Part shown: positions 8,918-18,080 of the stretch, in pieces
How positions within the stretch are numbered: position 1 is the first letter of the stretch
Layout of the letters: each line of letters opens with the position of its first letter
Source of the DNA: Gammaproteobacteria bacterium
Lineage (GTDB): Bacteria > Pseudomonadota > Gammaproteobacteria > SZUA-229
DNA: 64,000 nt
Direction of reading: 5' to 3'
NCBI GenBank assembly: GCA_029882355.1
Contig: JAOUKV010000011.1
Location: 31,861 to 95,860, forward strand
The notes under the pieces: generated by a model
Seen by the model: the letters and a program-made list of their open reading frames with translations, nothing else
What the model was told of the DNA's origin: nothing
The model's database searches: none
Program-made: the position numbers and the translations under genes

Positions 8918-9226
8918 ATGAAACGTCAAATTTTGACTGTATTATCCGCTGCAGCATTAGTTGCAGTATCAAACATGGCTTCTGCTGCCGACATAGCTGC
9001 CGGTAAAGCGAAAACTGCAATGTGTGCAGGTTGTCACGGTGCTAAAGGCATCAGCATGGCTCCAATGAATCCTAACCTGGCTGGCCAAAAAGATGCTTAT
9101 CTGGCTGCACAGCTGAAAGCATTCCGTGCCGGTACACGCGTAAACGCAACGATGAACCCTATGGCTAAAGCTTTGAGCGATGCAGATATCGCTAACATCG
9201 CTGCTTACTATGCAAGCCTGAAATAA
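8918..9226 (+). CDS. Class I cytochrome c, c553/c5-like, periplasmic
   Basis: A 102-residue precursor with a signal peptide ending ASA (about residue 23) and a mature domain of ~79 residues. The haem site is Cys36-Ala-Gly-Cys39-His40, with the axial methionine probably Met82 in [12 protein letters not shown], followed by the C-terminal helix [12 protein letters not shown]. Such monohaem cytochromes carry electrons in the periplasm, for instance between sulfur-oxidation enzymes or the bc1 complex and terminal oxidases. The Shine-Dalgarno GGAGAG sits 6 nt upstream. A terminator follows 24 bp after the stop. Confidence 0.92.
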   Translation: MKRQILTVLSAAALVAVSNMASAADIAAGKAKTAMCAGCHGAKGISMAPMNPNLAGQKDAYLAAQLKAFRAGTRVNATMNPMAKALSDADIANIAAYYASLK

Positions 9227-9238
9227 GTTATCACTGAC

Positions 9239-10252
9239 TTGTTGAAAAGAAGCCCTGATTGCAGTTTTTGCATCGGGGCTTTTTTACGCCCGACGTTTAT
9301 AGCCTGCCTCGCGATAGCAACAACCGTATCGGCGGCACAACCTTTTCTAACGCAAGATCAAAATCCCTTTTCTCTAATACAGGGACAGCCTCAAGCTGTA
9401 GCCGCCCAATTACCTGAAGCGGACACATCGCTATTATCACTAACTATCGATGTCACCAATACATTAAATGACGAAACAAATAACAATGAATCCCTATTCA
9501 TTGATTTTGAATCTTACAACCTGAGGCTCGCCTGGCTTTATGGGATCACTGAAGACTGGGCGCTAAAAATAGACCTGCCACTGATTTATTATGGAGAAGG
9601 TTTTCTCGACAACACCATCGATAGCTGGCACGAGTTTTTTCATTTACCCCGCGCAAATCGACCCAATGTCACCGATAACCAATTCCAAATTTTGTATGAT
9701 AAAAATGGTCAGACCCTGATCAATCTCAATACAGCCAATAGTGGTCTCGGTGATATTCAAATAGCACTCGGCAAAAATATTGTTAAGAAACATGATTCAA
9801 CACTCAGTTTCTGGGTGTCTGCCGACCTGCCAACGGGCGACCCAAACTACCTACGTGGTAACGATCACAGCGACCTGTCACTCTGGCTCGCGAGTGATTA
9901 TCACTTCAATCCTGAATGGAGTATCGATACCAATGCGGGTGTTTTATTCCCCGGGGGGAATCAGATTTCCGGCATAGCTGTCGAGGACAAAGTGCTCTTC
10001 ACTTATGTGGGCATTCAATGGCAGGCCCATGAAATTTTTAATCTAAGAATGCAGATCAATGCACACAGTCAATTTTATTCGGACAGTCAATTATCGCTAC
10101 TAGGCCCAGCCTATAACATGGTTTTAGGTAGCCAAATCCACGTTAGTGAATGCTCAGAAATTGATCTTGCTTTCAGCGAAGATATTCAAGTGGGTGCAAC
10201 ACCCGATATCAGCTTTTTATTGAGCTGGAAAAGTCATTTAGACTGCCAATAA
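9239..10252 (+). CDS. DUF3187 family outer-membrane protein
   Basis: A 337-residue frame with an N-terminal hydrophobic segment (FIACLAIATTVSA) resembling a signal peptide, then a beta-rich barrel-like sequence. DUF3187-type features include NLRLAWLYGITEDWALKIDLPLIYYGEGFLDNTID, GLGDIQIALGKNI, LPTGDPNYLRGNDHSDLSLWLASDYHF and the C-terminal SEIDLAFSEDIQVGATPDISFLLSW. The only plausible starts are TTG at 9239 or 9242; there is no ATG before the mature region and no clear ribosome site. The cytochrome terminator lies inside the first codons, so expression probably depends on readthrough or coupling. Function unknown. Confidence 0.75.
   Translation: MLKRSPDCSFCIGAFLRPTFIACLAIATTVSAAQPFLTQDQNPFSLIQGQPQAVAAQLPEADTSLLSLTIDVTNTLNDETNNNESLFIDFESYNLRLAWLYGITEDWALKIDLPLIYYGEGFLDNTIDSWHEFFHLPRANRPNVTDNQFQILYDKNGQTLINLNTANSGLGDIQIALGKNIVKKHDSTLSFWVSADLPTGDPNYLRGNDHSDLSLWLASDYHFNPEWSIDTNAGVLFPGGNQISGIAVEDKVLFTYVGIQWQAHEIFNLRMQINAHSQFYSDSQLSLLGPAYNMVLGSQIHVSECSEIDLAFSEDIQVGATPDISFLLSWKSHLDCQ
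9251..9285 (+). terminator. Rho-independent terminator after the cytochrome c gene
   Basis: AGCCCTGAT (9251-9259) pairs with ATCGGGGCT (9272-9280, one G-U), with a 12-nt loop that can itself close by GCA/TGC, followed by TTTTTT. It lies 24 nt after the cytochrome stop and within the start of the DUF3187 reading frame. Confidence 0.85.
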
Positions 10253-10256
10253 GCCT

Positions 10257-11219
10257 CTATTGAACCCGTTCAAGAGCTTGCAGTAACACCTCAGTACCAG
10301 CATCCGTTTTATTATCATTCTCACTTAAAAATCTACGCCAGGCTCTGGCGCCACGACAACCTAAAAACAGTCCATGCAAATGCCGTGTCATCGAATGCAA
10401 AGGTGTACCCTCGGTCAGCTCCTGTTCGATATAAGGCAGTAGCGCATGAATAACTTCCTGCCTTGAACGCGGCGACTCATTACTGCCATAAAATTGCGCA
10501 TCGAACTGTGATAACAGATAGGGGTTATGGTAAGCCTCACGACCCAACATCACCGCATCCACATGCTGAAGATGTTGCTGCATCGATTCCAATGTTTTAA
10601 TGCCGCCATTAATCGTCACCCTCAACGAGGGTCGCGCCTGCTTGAGCCGATATACCACATCATATTTTAGCGGCGGAATATCACGATTTTCTTTTGGGCT
10701 TAATCCCTGTAACCAGGCTTTTCTAGCATGAACGATAAAATGCTCACAACCCGCTTCAGCCACTATCGCGACAAATTCATCCAGCGCCGATTCATCATCC
10801 ATGTCATCGATACCGATTCGGCATTTAACTGTGATGGGAATCTTCACTTTATTGCGCATAGCCGCCACACACTCGGCGACCAGTTCCGGCTCGGCCATGA
10901 GGCCAGCACCAAATTTCCCCCGTTTTACCCGATCGCTTGGGCATCCAACATTTAAATTAACTTCATCGTAACCGGTGTCTTCCGCCATCAAAGCACATTC
11001 AGCCAAATCGTCGGGCTGACTACCACCTAATTGCAAAACGATGGGATGTTCTTCGGGGTGATAACGCAAAAAACCATCACGGTCACCGTGCAACAGTGCA
11101 CCCGTAGTCACCATTTCGGTATACAACAGAGTCTGTTTAGAAATTAAACGAAGGAAGTAACGCGCGTGACGGTCAGTCCAGGCCATCATCGGCGCAATAG
11201 AAACAGTGCCTGAATACAT
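10257..11219 (-). CDS. dusA: tRNA-dihydrouridine(20/20a) synthase
   Basis: A 320-residue flavoenzyme of the Dus family. It has the FMN-barrel start SIAPMMAWTDRHARYFLRLI (the DusA form APMxxxTDRHxR), QLGGSQPDDLAECA, the catalytic cysteine in NVGCPSDRVKRGKFGAGLM, CRIGIDD, FIVHARKAWLQGLSPKENR and NGGIKTLE with GREAYHNPYLL. These identify DusA rather than DusB or DusC. It reduces uridines 20 and 20a in the D-loop of tRNAs. It is convergent with the DUF3187 gene with only 4 bp between stops and no visible terminator. Confidence 0.95.
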   Translation of the reverse strand: MYSGTVSIAPMMAWTDRHARYFLRLISKQTLLYTEMVTTGALLHGDRDGFLRYHPEEHPIVLQLGGSQPDDLAECALMAEDTGYDEVNLNVGCPSDRVKRGKFGAGLMAEPELVAECVAAMRNKVKIPITVKCRIGIDDMDDESALDEFVAIVAEAGCEHFIVHARKAWLQGLSPKENRDIPPLKYDVVYRLKQARPSLRVTINGGIKTLESMQQHLQHVDAVMLGREAYHNPYLLSQFDAQFYGSNESPRSRQEVIHALLPYIEQELTEGTPLHSMTRHLHGLFLGCRGARAWRRFLSENDNKTDAGTEVLLQALERVQ

Positions 11220-11283
11220 GGCGTTATTATATCAGGTAATTTTCATATTCAATGGCGCAGTCAGTTCAAAAGATAACAGCTAC

Positions 11284-12390
11284 TCAGGCAGCAACCTCTG
11301 ACCCTGGCTCAGCATATTGCTGTTTGATGTCAACCATAGAATCAAGAATTGCGAGAAAGTGCTCAACCAAAGCTGGGTCAAAATGCTGACCACTTTCTTT
11401 TTTAATCAATGAAACAGAATCTTCCACCGACCATGCCTTTTTATAGGGACGCTCTGATGTCAAAGCATCAAACACATCCGCCAACGCAGTAATACGACCA
11501 ACCAGAGGAATATTCTCACCTTTTAAACCATTGGGATAACCACTGCCATTCCATTTTTCATGATGAGTCAGTGCAATCTCACTGGCCATATTCAACAAAG
11601 GTGTATCATCCCCAGCAAGAATATCCGCACCAATTTGAGCATGGGTTTTCATGACCTCCCATTCATCCGGCTCCAGCTTGCCAGGTTTAAGCAACACAGC
11701 ATCAGGAATACCAATCTTACCAATATCATGCATCGGAGCAGCGTTCAGCAACAGATCACATTCTTCATCACTCATACCCGCAGCCTTCGCTATCAAAGCG
11801 GCCATTTTACTCATGCGAATAATATGTAAACCCGTTTCATTATCCCTGTACTCAGCAGCACGTCCTAATCGTCGAACCACCTGAAGGCGGCTTTCATGCA
11901 GTAGTTGATGCGCTATTTCTAGTTCTTGAGTACGTTTCTGCACGCGCTCATCCAGAATCACATTCTGTTGGCTCATGTATTTATTTGCGCGGTGCACTTC
12001 AAGCAGGTTTATAACTCGTGAAACTAGCTCATCAGCATCGAAAGGTTTGGTCACATAATCACGCGCACCAGCATCCAGCGCACGCTGACGAAAGTCCTGA
12101 GCATGCTGAGCGGTAAGTACAAGAATAGGTGGCAGATCTTCTAAGATCTCCGATTGAAGTTGCTCCATCACCTGATAACCATCCATATGCGGCATATTAA
12201 TATCCAGCAAAATCAAATCCACATCATTATTCTGCACCAAACCTAACACCTGACGTGGATCCTGTGTACTCAAGACATGTTCGAAACCTTTTGCCGACAA
12301 CATTCTTCCCAGCAACTTAACATTGGGCAATTCATCATCGACAGCCAGAATACAGGCAGATTTCAAGTCATCACTTATTTTGTCACTCAT
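11284..12390 (-). CDS. Response regulator with HD-GYP domain (RpfG-like c-di-GMP phosphodiesterase)
   Basis: Receiver domain about residues 10-125, with ILAVDDE at the start, the phospho-acceptor in VDLILLDINMPHMDGYQVM and the lysine in YVTKPFDADEL. A helical linker leads to an HD-GYP domain from about 160 to 350: HIIRMSKMAALIA, the metal motif MHDIGKIGIPDAVLLKPGKL, THHEKWNGSGYPNGLKGENIPL and ADVFDALTSERPYKKAW. These residues fit an active c-di-GMP phosphodiesterase. I prefer ATG 12390 (GAG 8 nt upstream) to the GTG at 12399. It lies 81 bp behind the membrane histidine kinase and is its likely output. Confidence 0.9.
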   Translation of the reverse strand: MSDKISDDLKSACILAVDDELPNVKLLGRMLSAKGFEHVLSTQDPRQVLGLVQNNDVDLILLDINMPHMDGYQVMEQLQSEILEDLPPILVLTAQHAQDFRQRALDAGARDYVTKPFDADELVSRVINLLEVHRANKYMSQQNVILDERVQKRTQELEIAHQLLHESRLQVVRRLGRAAEYRDNETGLHIIRMSKMAALIAKAAGMSDEECDLLLNAAPMHDIGKIGIPDAVLLKPGKLEPDEWEVMKTHAQIGADILAGDDTPLLNMASEIALTHHEKWNGSGYPNGLKGENIPLVGRITALADVFDALTSERPYKKAWSVEDSVSLIKKESGQHFDPALVEHFLAILDSMVDIKQQYAEPGSEVAA

Positions 12391-12480
12391 TACAGGCACT
12401 CACTCTTGATTATCACTTTATATTTTGCTACAGCATTCAACCTTACATCATTACAAACAATCTCTTCGCACATTAATACA

Positions 12481-13845
12481 CTATTTTGCCAAAGCCAAAT
12501 CCAGCCAAAAAGTGCTGCCTTTACCAGCGGCACTATCAACCCCAATACGACCATTCATCAACTCTACTAACTGCTTAGTAATAACTAAACCAATGCCCGT
12601 ACCATCAATATCTTCATTTTTCTGCAATCGTTCAAAAGCAACAAATAATTTATCCATATCTTCATCTGCCAAACCCCTACCCGTATCAGTCACGGCAATA
12701 CGCAAAGTCTCACTATCTTTTTTTTCACAGCTCACGCTAACAATACCCTGGTCACAATTGTACTTCACCGCATTAGACAGTATATTCAACATCACCTGTT
12801 TAAGACGTAAAAAATCTGCTTGCACTACATAATTATGCTCACTCACCTGATCAAGTATCTTTATTTCTTTTTGAGTTGCCGCAGTGCCAATTAATTTCAA
12901 ACAAGGACCAATAACATCTTTTAATTCCACCGACCCCATCGATATTTGCAATCTACCAGACTCAATAGCGGAAAGGTCAAGCACTTCGTTAATAAGATAC
13001 AACAAATGTTCACCTGCCACTGAAATCTCATTAACATTATCTTTTTGCTCCTCACTCAACGGCTGAATAGTATCCATTAGCATTAATTGGCTAAACCCGA
13101 TAATAGCATTCATTGGCGTGCGCAGCTCATGGCTCATGCGCGATAAAAACTCTGACTTTGCACGATTCGCTTTTTCTGATTCATACTTGGACAGCTCTAA
13201 ATCTTGATAAGCCTGATTCAATATTTTATTTTTCTTCGCTGACTCCATGCGCAATACAATGTTATCTAACGTATTACTGTATATGTTTTTTGAGGTAGCT
13301 ATCAAACCCAAAACAAACAAGATGAGCATGCCCCCCATAGTATTCACAATAAATACATCACTCTGCAGTAGCTGAATTATTAAGGGCAATAGCGTGATAA
13401 CAAGAAAGCTAATGATAGGCCCGCGCAAAAAGGATAAGCTCGACACTGCGCCAGCACTCATACCTGCTAGTACAAAAGCCAAAAAGGCCTGATGCACAAT
13501 ATCATCCGAGAAAAGCCAAATTCCAGTTGCACCCCAGCCTAGTGCCGACGCAAGCACACCGGCAAGAAAAAATCGCCAATATCTTTCTGAATCTACAAAA
13601 TCAATCTGGTATTTTTTATAAGTAACATACAGCAGGCCCCTTAGTATTATTATAAAAATAACAGCAAAAAACCAGATTAATAAAATGACATGATCAATAA
13701 CATCCCACTGCACTACAGCTAAAAGAGAGGCATTGATAAAGCTCACCATCAAGGCCACTGGCATTGCCGTATATAACAAACGAATCTGCTCGGCACGAAT
13801 TTCATGTTGCTGATCATTACTAACTTGTTGCAAACTTTCATTCAT
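12481..13845 (-). CDS. Membrane histidine kinase
   Basis: 454 residues. The N-terminal ~190 residues hold about six or seven hydrophobic segments (for example LMVSFINASLLAVV, HVILLIWFFAVIFIIIL, FLAGVLASALGWGATGIWLF, MLILFVLGLIATS), similar to MASE-type sensory modules. A short coiled coil leads to a HisKA domain with FLSRMSHELRTPMNAIIGF and an ATPase domain with the N box QVMLNILSNAVKYN, G1 DTGRGL and G2 GTGIGLVI. It has no receiver domain and should pass phosphate to a partner, most simply the HD-GYP regulator or the Hpt domain next door. It starts 9 bp after the hybrid kinase stop. Confidence 0.9.
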   Translation of the reverse strand: MNESLQQVSNDQQHEIRAEQIRLLYTAMPVALMVSFINASLLAVVQWDVIDHVILLIWFFAVIFIIILRGLLYVTYKKYQIDFVDSERYWRFFLAGVLASALGWGATGIWLFSDDIVHQAFLAFVLAGMSAGAVSSLSFLRGPIISFLVITLLPLIIQLLQSDVFIVNTMGGMLILFVLGLIATSKNIYSNTLDNIVLRMESAKKNKILNQAYQDLELSKYESEKANRAKSEFLSRMSHELRTPMNAIIGFSQLMLMDTIQPLSEEQKDNVNEISVAGEHLLYLINEVLDLSAIESGRLQISMGSVELKDVIGPCLKLIGTAATQKEIKILDQVSEHNYVVQADFLRLKQVMLNILSNAVKYNCDQGIVSVSCEKKDSETLRIAVTDTGRGLADEDMDKLFVAFERLQKNEDIDGTGIGLVITKQLVELMNGRIGVDSAAGKGSTFWLDLALAK

Positions 13846-13854
13846 AGCTGATAC

Positions 13855-16800
13855 TCAGTTTTTCACTATTGATAACAACATTTCATCCACTACAGACAAC
13901 AGCCTCACCACATCAATTGGCTTGGTTACATATTCATTAAAACCTGCGGCCATACTCTTTTCTATATCTCTTGGCATTGCATTAGCGCTAACGGCTACCA
14001 CCGGTGTTCCACTGGTAGCCTCATTGTCACGTAGACGTTTCAATACTTCAAAGCCATCAATTCCGGGTAAGTTAATATCCAGCAGAATAAGGTCAGGACA
14101 ATGTTTTGTTGCTAATTCAAGCCCTAACATAGGTTCTTCAGCACCCAACAATTTTATATTCGGCCTTCGAGTCAACAACTGCATAACTAAACGCAAGTTG
14201 GCAGGATTATCTTCTATATACAACAACGTGTATTCGCATTGATTCTCCTCCGTCTCAGGTATGTTCTCATCATCTGGCATTTGTTTTTTGGCCTTATGAT
14301 CCAGGCTCTCATTATTTCGGGGTAGCTCAACCCAGAAAACACTACCCTCACCAGGCTGACTTTCTACACCAATACTACCACCCATCATTTCTACTAAACT
14401 TTTGGTAATCACCAAACCAATACCCGTACCTTCCACTTCTGAATGCTCGGCATCCAAACGACTAAATGCCGTAAATAATTGAGCTTGTTTTTCCTCAGAA
14501 ATACCCGCTCCTGTATCTTGAACACCGATCCGAATATAACCCTCATCAGACTCAGCGCACGAGATAATAATCTGGCCATTTTCTTTGTTATACTTGACTG
14601 CGTTACTTAATAAATTAAATAGCACTTGCTTTAAACGTGTTCGGTCAGCTCGAATTTCCATATTTTTTTCATCAATATCCTTCAATGACAATTTTTGCCC
14701 TTTAGATACAAGTATTATTTCTATTCCACGTTTATCAGCTAATGGCTTGATCATACTAAGACATTCATCAATAACTTTACTGACGAGTACAGCTTCCATA
14801 TAAAGATCAATACGGCCTGCTTCAATTTTTGATAAATCAAGAATGTCATTAATTAGTGATAATAAGTGGTTGCCTGCGCTGACAATCTCACCAATATTGT
14901 CTAGCTGAATTTCATTCAAAATTTCCTCATCCATCTGCAACAATTGTGCAAAGCCAATGATGGCGTTCATCGGTGTACGCAGTTCATGACTCATACTGGA
15001 AAGGAATTGTGACTTGGCACGATTAGCCTCTTCCGCTTCTTTCATGGCATCAACCAACGCTCTTATTGAGCGTTTCTGTTCGATGGCAATTGCCGCAAAT
15101 TTAATCAGCTCGGAAACCAGCTCTAAACTATCTGCATCTGGTGACTTTATTTCTCTGTAATACATATCACAGGTACCTAGCACATCACCATTGGACGCAA
15201 GAATAGGTAATGACCAACAGGCACCCAGACCCGCTTTACTTGTTAGTTTTCTATAATCCACCCAGTTAGGGTGAGTGCTTAAATCCTCTGCGATGAGAGC
15301 TTGACCTTTGTATGCTGCTTCACAACACAATCCTGTTGTGAGTCCAATTTCTATACCATCAAGTGCTTTGGTATAAAAGTCAGGTAAATGTGGTGCTGCA
15401 CCTACATGCAAATGATCGCCTGACTCATCCAGCAACATTATTGCTCCGATGACTCTCGGCAAAACCTTCTCCGCATACAGGACGATTGTTAACAAAATAT
15501 CTTCCAGCGGCTTTTCTTTGGTGATTAGCTCAAGAATCTGGTTATAGCCTTTTTGCAGCTGCTCGCTCCAGATTCGGTCTGAAATATCCTGAACCGTACC
15601 CTGTAAGGCAACACCATCACCAGCCTCATTTTTTACAACTTCAGCCTCTTCATGCACCCAGCGTATCTGACCATCCGGCAATATTATCCTGTGGTCGACG
15701 CTGTGCTTTTCTCCTTTCTCGACAGCTGCCCTTATCGATTGTTTGACGTTTGCAATATCATCGGGGTGTACGGCTGCCATAAAGCGTTTGTAATCCGGCT
15801 CAAACTCCCTGGGCTGATAACCAAAAATCTGATAAATCTCGTCAGACCAGTACACCTGTTCGCTGCTTATATCCCGTGACCAGTTACCGATTTTTCCGAT
15901 CTGCTGCGCCAGTTTCAAGCGTTGCTCGCTTTCTTTAAGGGCCAACTCTGTTGTTTTACGCAGTGTAATATCCTGCACCACACCCAGCATGTGCGCTGGC
16001 TCGCCATATTCATCACGCACCACATCGCCACTTTCCTGTACATAACGCACCGTACCGTCCGGCCAGACAACGCGATGTTCTATATCGTATTTGGCCCCGT
16101 GTGATACGCAATTATTGACCGCATCAATGACGGATTGTCTGTCATCGGGATGCACTGAATTAAGGAAATTCTCGTAGCTATGCTCAACCACGCCTTGCTC
16201 ATAACCAAACAGGGGCGCGATGCGCTCAGACCAGTATAAAGTACCGTTTTTTATATTCCAGTCCCAGGTACCGATATTAGCAAAGGCCTGACTGCGATTA
16301 AGCCGGTCCTCATTAATGCGCATCTGCGTTACATCGGTACGCACTGCTGCATACTGGTAAGGTTTTCCGCGCTCATTCAGGAATGGAACTATCGTCGATT
16401 CCACCCAGTATTCGCTGTCGCTCTTGCTGCGGTTACCTATGCAACCATGCCAGATTTCCCCTCGGCTGATTGTTCGCCACATGTCTTTAAAAAAAACGGC
16501 GGGATGGATATTTGACTTGAGCATGCGATGATTCTGCCCCAGCAGCTCTTCGCGGGAGTACTCACTGATCTCACAAAACTTGTCATTAACGTAGGTGATT
16601 AGACCTTTTACATCGGTGATACTGACGATGGCATGCTGATTGAGCGTAATGTTTACATACTCACTTTCACGCAAAGTCTCTTGCAAGTTTTTTTGCATGG
16701 CAGAAGCGTAACGTGAGCGCTTTGCCCTGGCGGTAACTGCCTTAATCAGGTGTTCAGGCTGAACTGCTTTATTGATGAAATCATCACCACCCAGATTCAA

Positions 16801-17865
16801 AGCCAGCAACTGTCGATCTATATTTTGCTCTGTAGATAAAAATACGATAGGTATTTGTGACCAACCATCATCCTGACGAATAACCTGAGCCAGTTCCAGC
16901 CCGGAACAGCCATGCATATAAACATCCAGCAGGATTAAATCAGGTTTAAAACTGTCCAGTTTATCAAGACACTCTAATGGATTATGGAGCGATTCAACCA
17001 GCATGTTGGCCTCTTGCAATACCGTTGCAAAATAGCTCAGCATGACATCCTCATCATCAATGAGTAGAATTCTGTAGGGGTCATCAGACCGCTGAAAAAA
17101 CAAACCATCCAGGGTCTGAACCAGCTTTCCCATATCCAGTGGTTTGGTGAGATAGCGCATGGCTCCCGCACGAGTGGCCGCCAGTCGTGCTGAAATATCT
17201 GTACGCTTAGAGATAAAAATAACCGGACAATCATAGAGCTCTGATTGCAGCGTCTCAATAGCCGTGACGCCATCCATACTGTCGCCATCAAACATCATGT
17301 CCATCAATACAACATCGGGATCTCGTTTGGCACAGGCAAGCGTAAAATCCATGGGGTTTGAAAAGTGCAACACACTATAACCGGCATTTTCAAGACCATT
17401 TGAAATGCTTTCTGCAACCAGAACGTCATCTTCGACCAGATACACCAGCGTTCCGTCCTGGTTATCTGTACGTTCATTCAATACGTGGGGAACAAAGGGA
17501 ATTGCCGTTGGGCACCATGATTTGGCAGCCTGCACCATTTGCTCAAACAGGGCGTCGACTGTTTGTCGTAACTCTGGATCAACGCCGGAATTTTCACCTG
17601 CTTTTTCTTTAAGCAGTCTTTCGATATCTGCAGAAATAGCACTCACAGCGATGGCACCGAAAGTACCACTAGCACCCGTCAAACCATGGATTTTGATATA
17701 CAGGTCGGTAATATCAGCTCTAATCTCAGAGCTGGCTATCTCGTCCTGACATAACTTAATCCAGCGCTGCCTGATTTCAGCAATGACTTCTGGAAGCTGC
17801 TGATGATACTCCGCCTGCAACTCTGCCAGTTTGTCGGTGACGCTGGATACATCTGAATCTAACAT
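13855..17865 (-). CDS. Multidomain hybrid histidine kinase (Hpt-REC-REC-PAS x3-GAF-HK-REC)
   Basis: From ATG 17865 the protein has 1336 residues. Domain order: N-terminal Hpt with His60 in YIKIHGLTGASGTFG; receiver 1 (~139-255, Asp189); receiver 2 (~264-385, Asp314 in LILLDVYMHG); PAS 1 (~405-515); PAS 2 (~530-635) and PAS 3 (~650-765), each with a HPDDR/HPDDI element and C-terminal QDIT/QDIS; GAF (~780-930); HisKA with His960 in SSMSHELRTPMNAIIGF; ATPase with FNLLSNAVKYN, DTGAGI and GTGIGLVI; and receiver 3 (~1212-1330) with LILLDINLPGIDGFE. There are no membrane segments, so it is a cytoplasmic sensor. The upstream extension to 17895 is possible but AGAG 9 nt before 17865 favours the shorter form. 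Confidence 0.9.
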   Translation of the reverse strand: MLDSDVSSVTDKLAELQAEYHQQLPEVIAEIRQRWIKLCQDEIASSEIRADITDLYIKIHGLTGASGTFGAIAVSAISADIERLLKEKAGENSGVDPELRQTVDALFEQMVQAAKSWCPTAIPFVPHVLNERTDNQDGTLVYLVEDDVLVAESISNGLENAGYSVLHFSNPMDFTLACAKRDPDVVLMDMMFDGDSMDGVTAIETLQSELYDCPVIFISKRTDISARLAATRAGAMRYLTKPLDMGKLVQTLDGLFFQRSDDPYRILLIDDEDVMLSYFATVLQEANMLVESLHNPLECLDKLDSFKPDLILLDVYMHGCSGLELAQVIRQDDGWSQIPIVFLSTEQNIDRQLLALNLGGDDFINKAVQPEHLIKAVTARAKRSRYASAMQKNLQETLRESEYVNITLNQHAIVSITDVKGLITYVNDKFCEISEYSREELLGQNHRMLKSNIHPAVFFKDMWRTISRGEIWHGCIGNRSKSDSEYWVESTIVPFLNERGKPYQYAAVRTDVTQMRINEDRLNRSQAFANIGTWDWNIKNGTLYWSERIAPLFGYEQGVVEHSYENFLNSVHPDDRQSVIDAVNNCVSHGAKYDIEHRVVWPDGTVRYVQESGDVVRDEYGEPAHMLGVVQDITLRKTTELALKESEQRLKLAQQIGKIGNWSRDISSEQVYWSDEIYQIFGYQPREFEPDYKRFMAAVHPDDIANVKQSIRAAVEKGEKHSVDHRIILPDGQIRWVHEEAEVVKNEAGDGVALQGTVQDISDRIWSEQLQKGYNQILELITKEKPLEDILLTIVLYAEKVLPRVIGAIMLLDESGDHLHVGAAPHLPDFYTKALDGIEIGLTTGLCCEAAYKGQALIAEDLSTHPNWVDYRKLTSKAGLGACWSLPILASNGDVLGTCDMYYREIKSPDADSLELVSELIKFAAIAIEQKRSIRALVDAMKEAEEANRAKSQFLSSMSHELRTPMNAIIGFAQLLQMDEEILNEIQLDNIGEIVSAGNHLLSLINDILDLSKIEAGRIDLYMEAVLVSKVIDECLSMIKPLADKRGIEIILVSKGQKLSLKDIDEKNMEIRADRTRLKQVLFNLLSNAVKYNKENGQIIISCAESDEGYIRIGVQDTGAGISEEKQAQLFTAFSRLDAEHSEVEGTGIGLVITKSLVEMMGGSIGVESQPGEGSVFWVELPRNNESLDHKAKKQMPDDENIPETEENQCEYTLLYIEDNPANLRLVMQLLTRRPNIKLLGAEEPMLGLELATKHCPDLILLDINLPGIDGFEVLKRLRDNEATSGTPVVAVSANAMPRDIEKSMAAGFNEYVTKPIDVVRLLSVVDEMLLSIVKN

Positions 17866-18080
17866 TGTCCACTCTCTTTGATTATTGACGACCAAGGGTC
17901 AGATCCATGTCTCACGTGACATAATACTATCATGCTCAATGGCTTATCTTCATCAAGCTTGCTCTAAATAAATTAGGCATAACTTCGTCTTACTGATAAA
18001 AAACAGGCAAATGATGATACTGATTTTATTAACTTAAACCGTTATAGTTATGCGCCAACCATATAGCCAGACGGACACAC

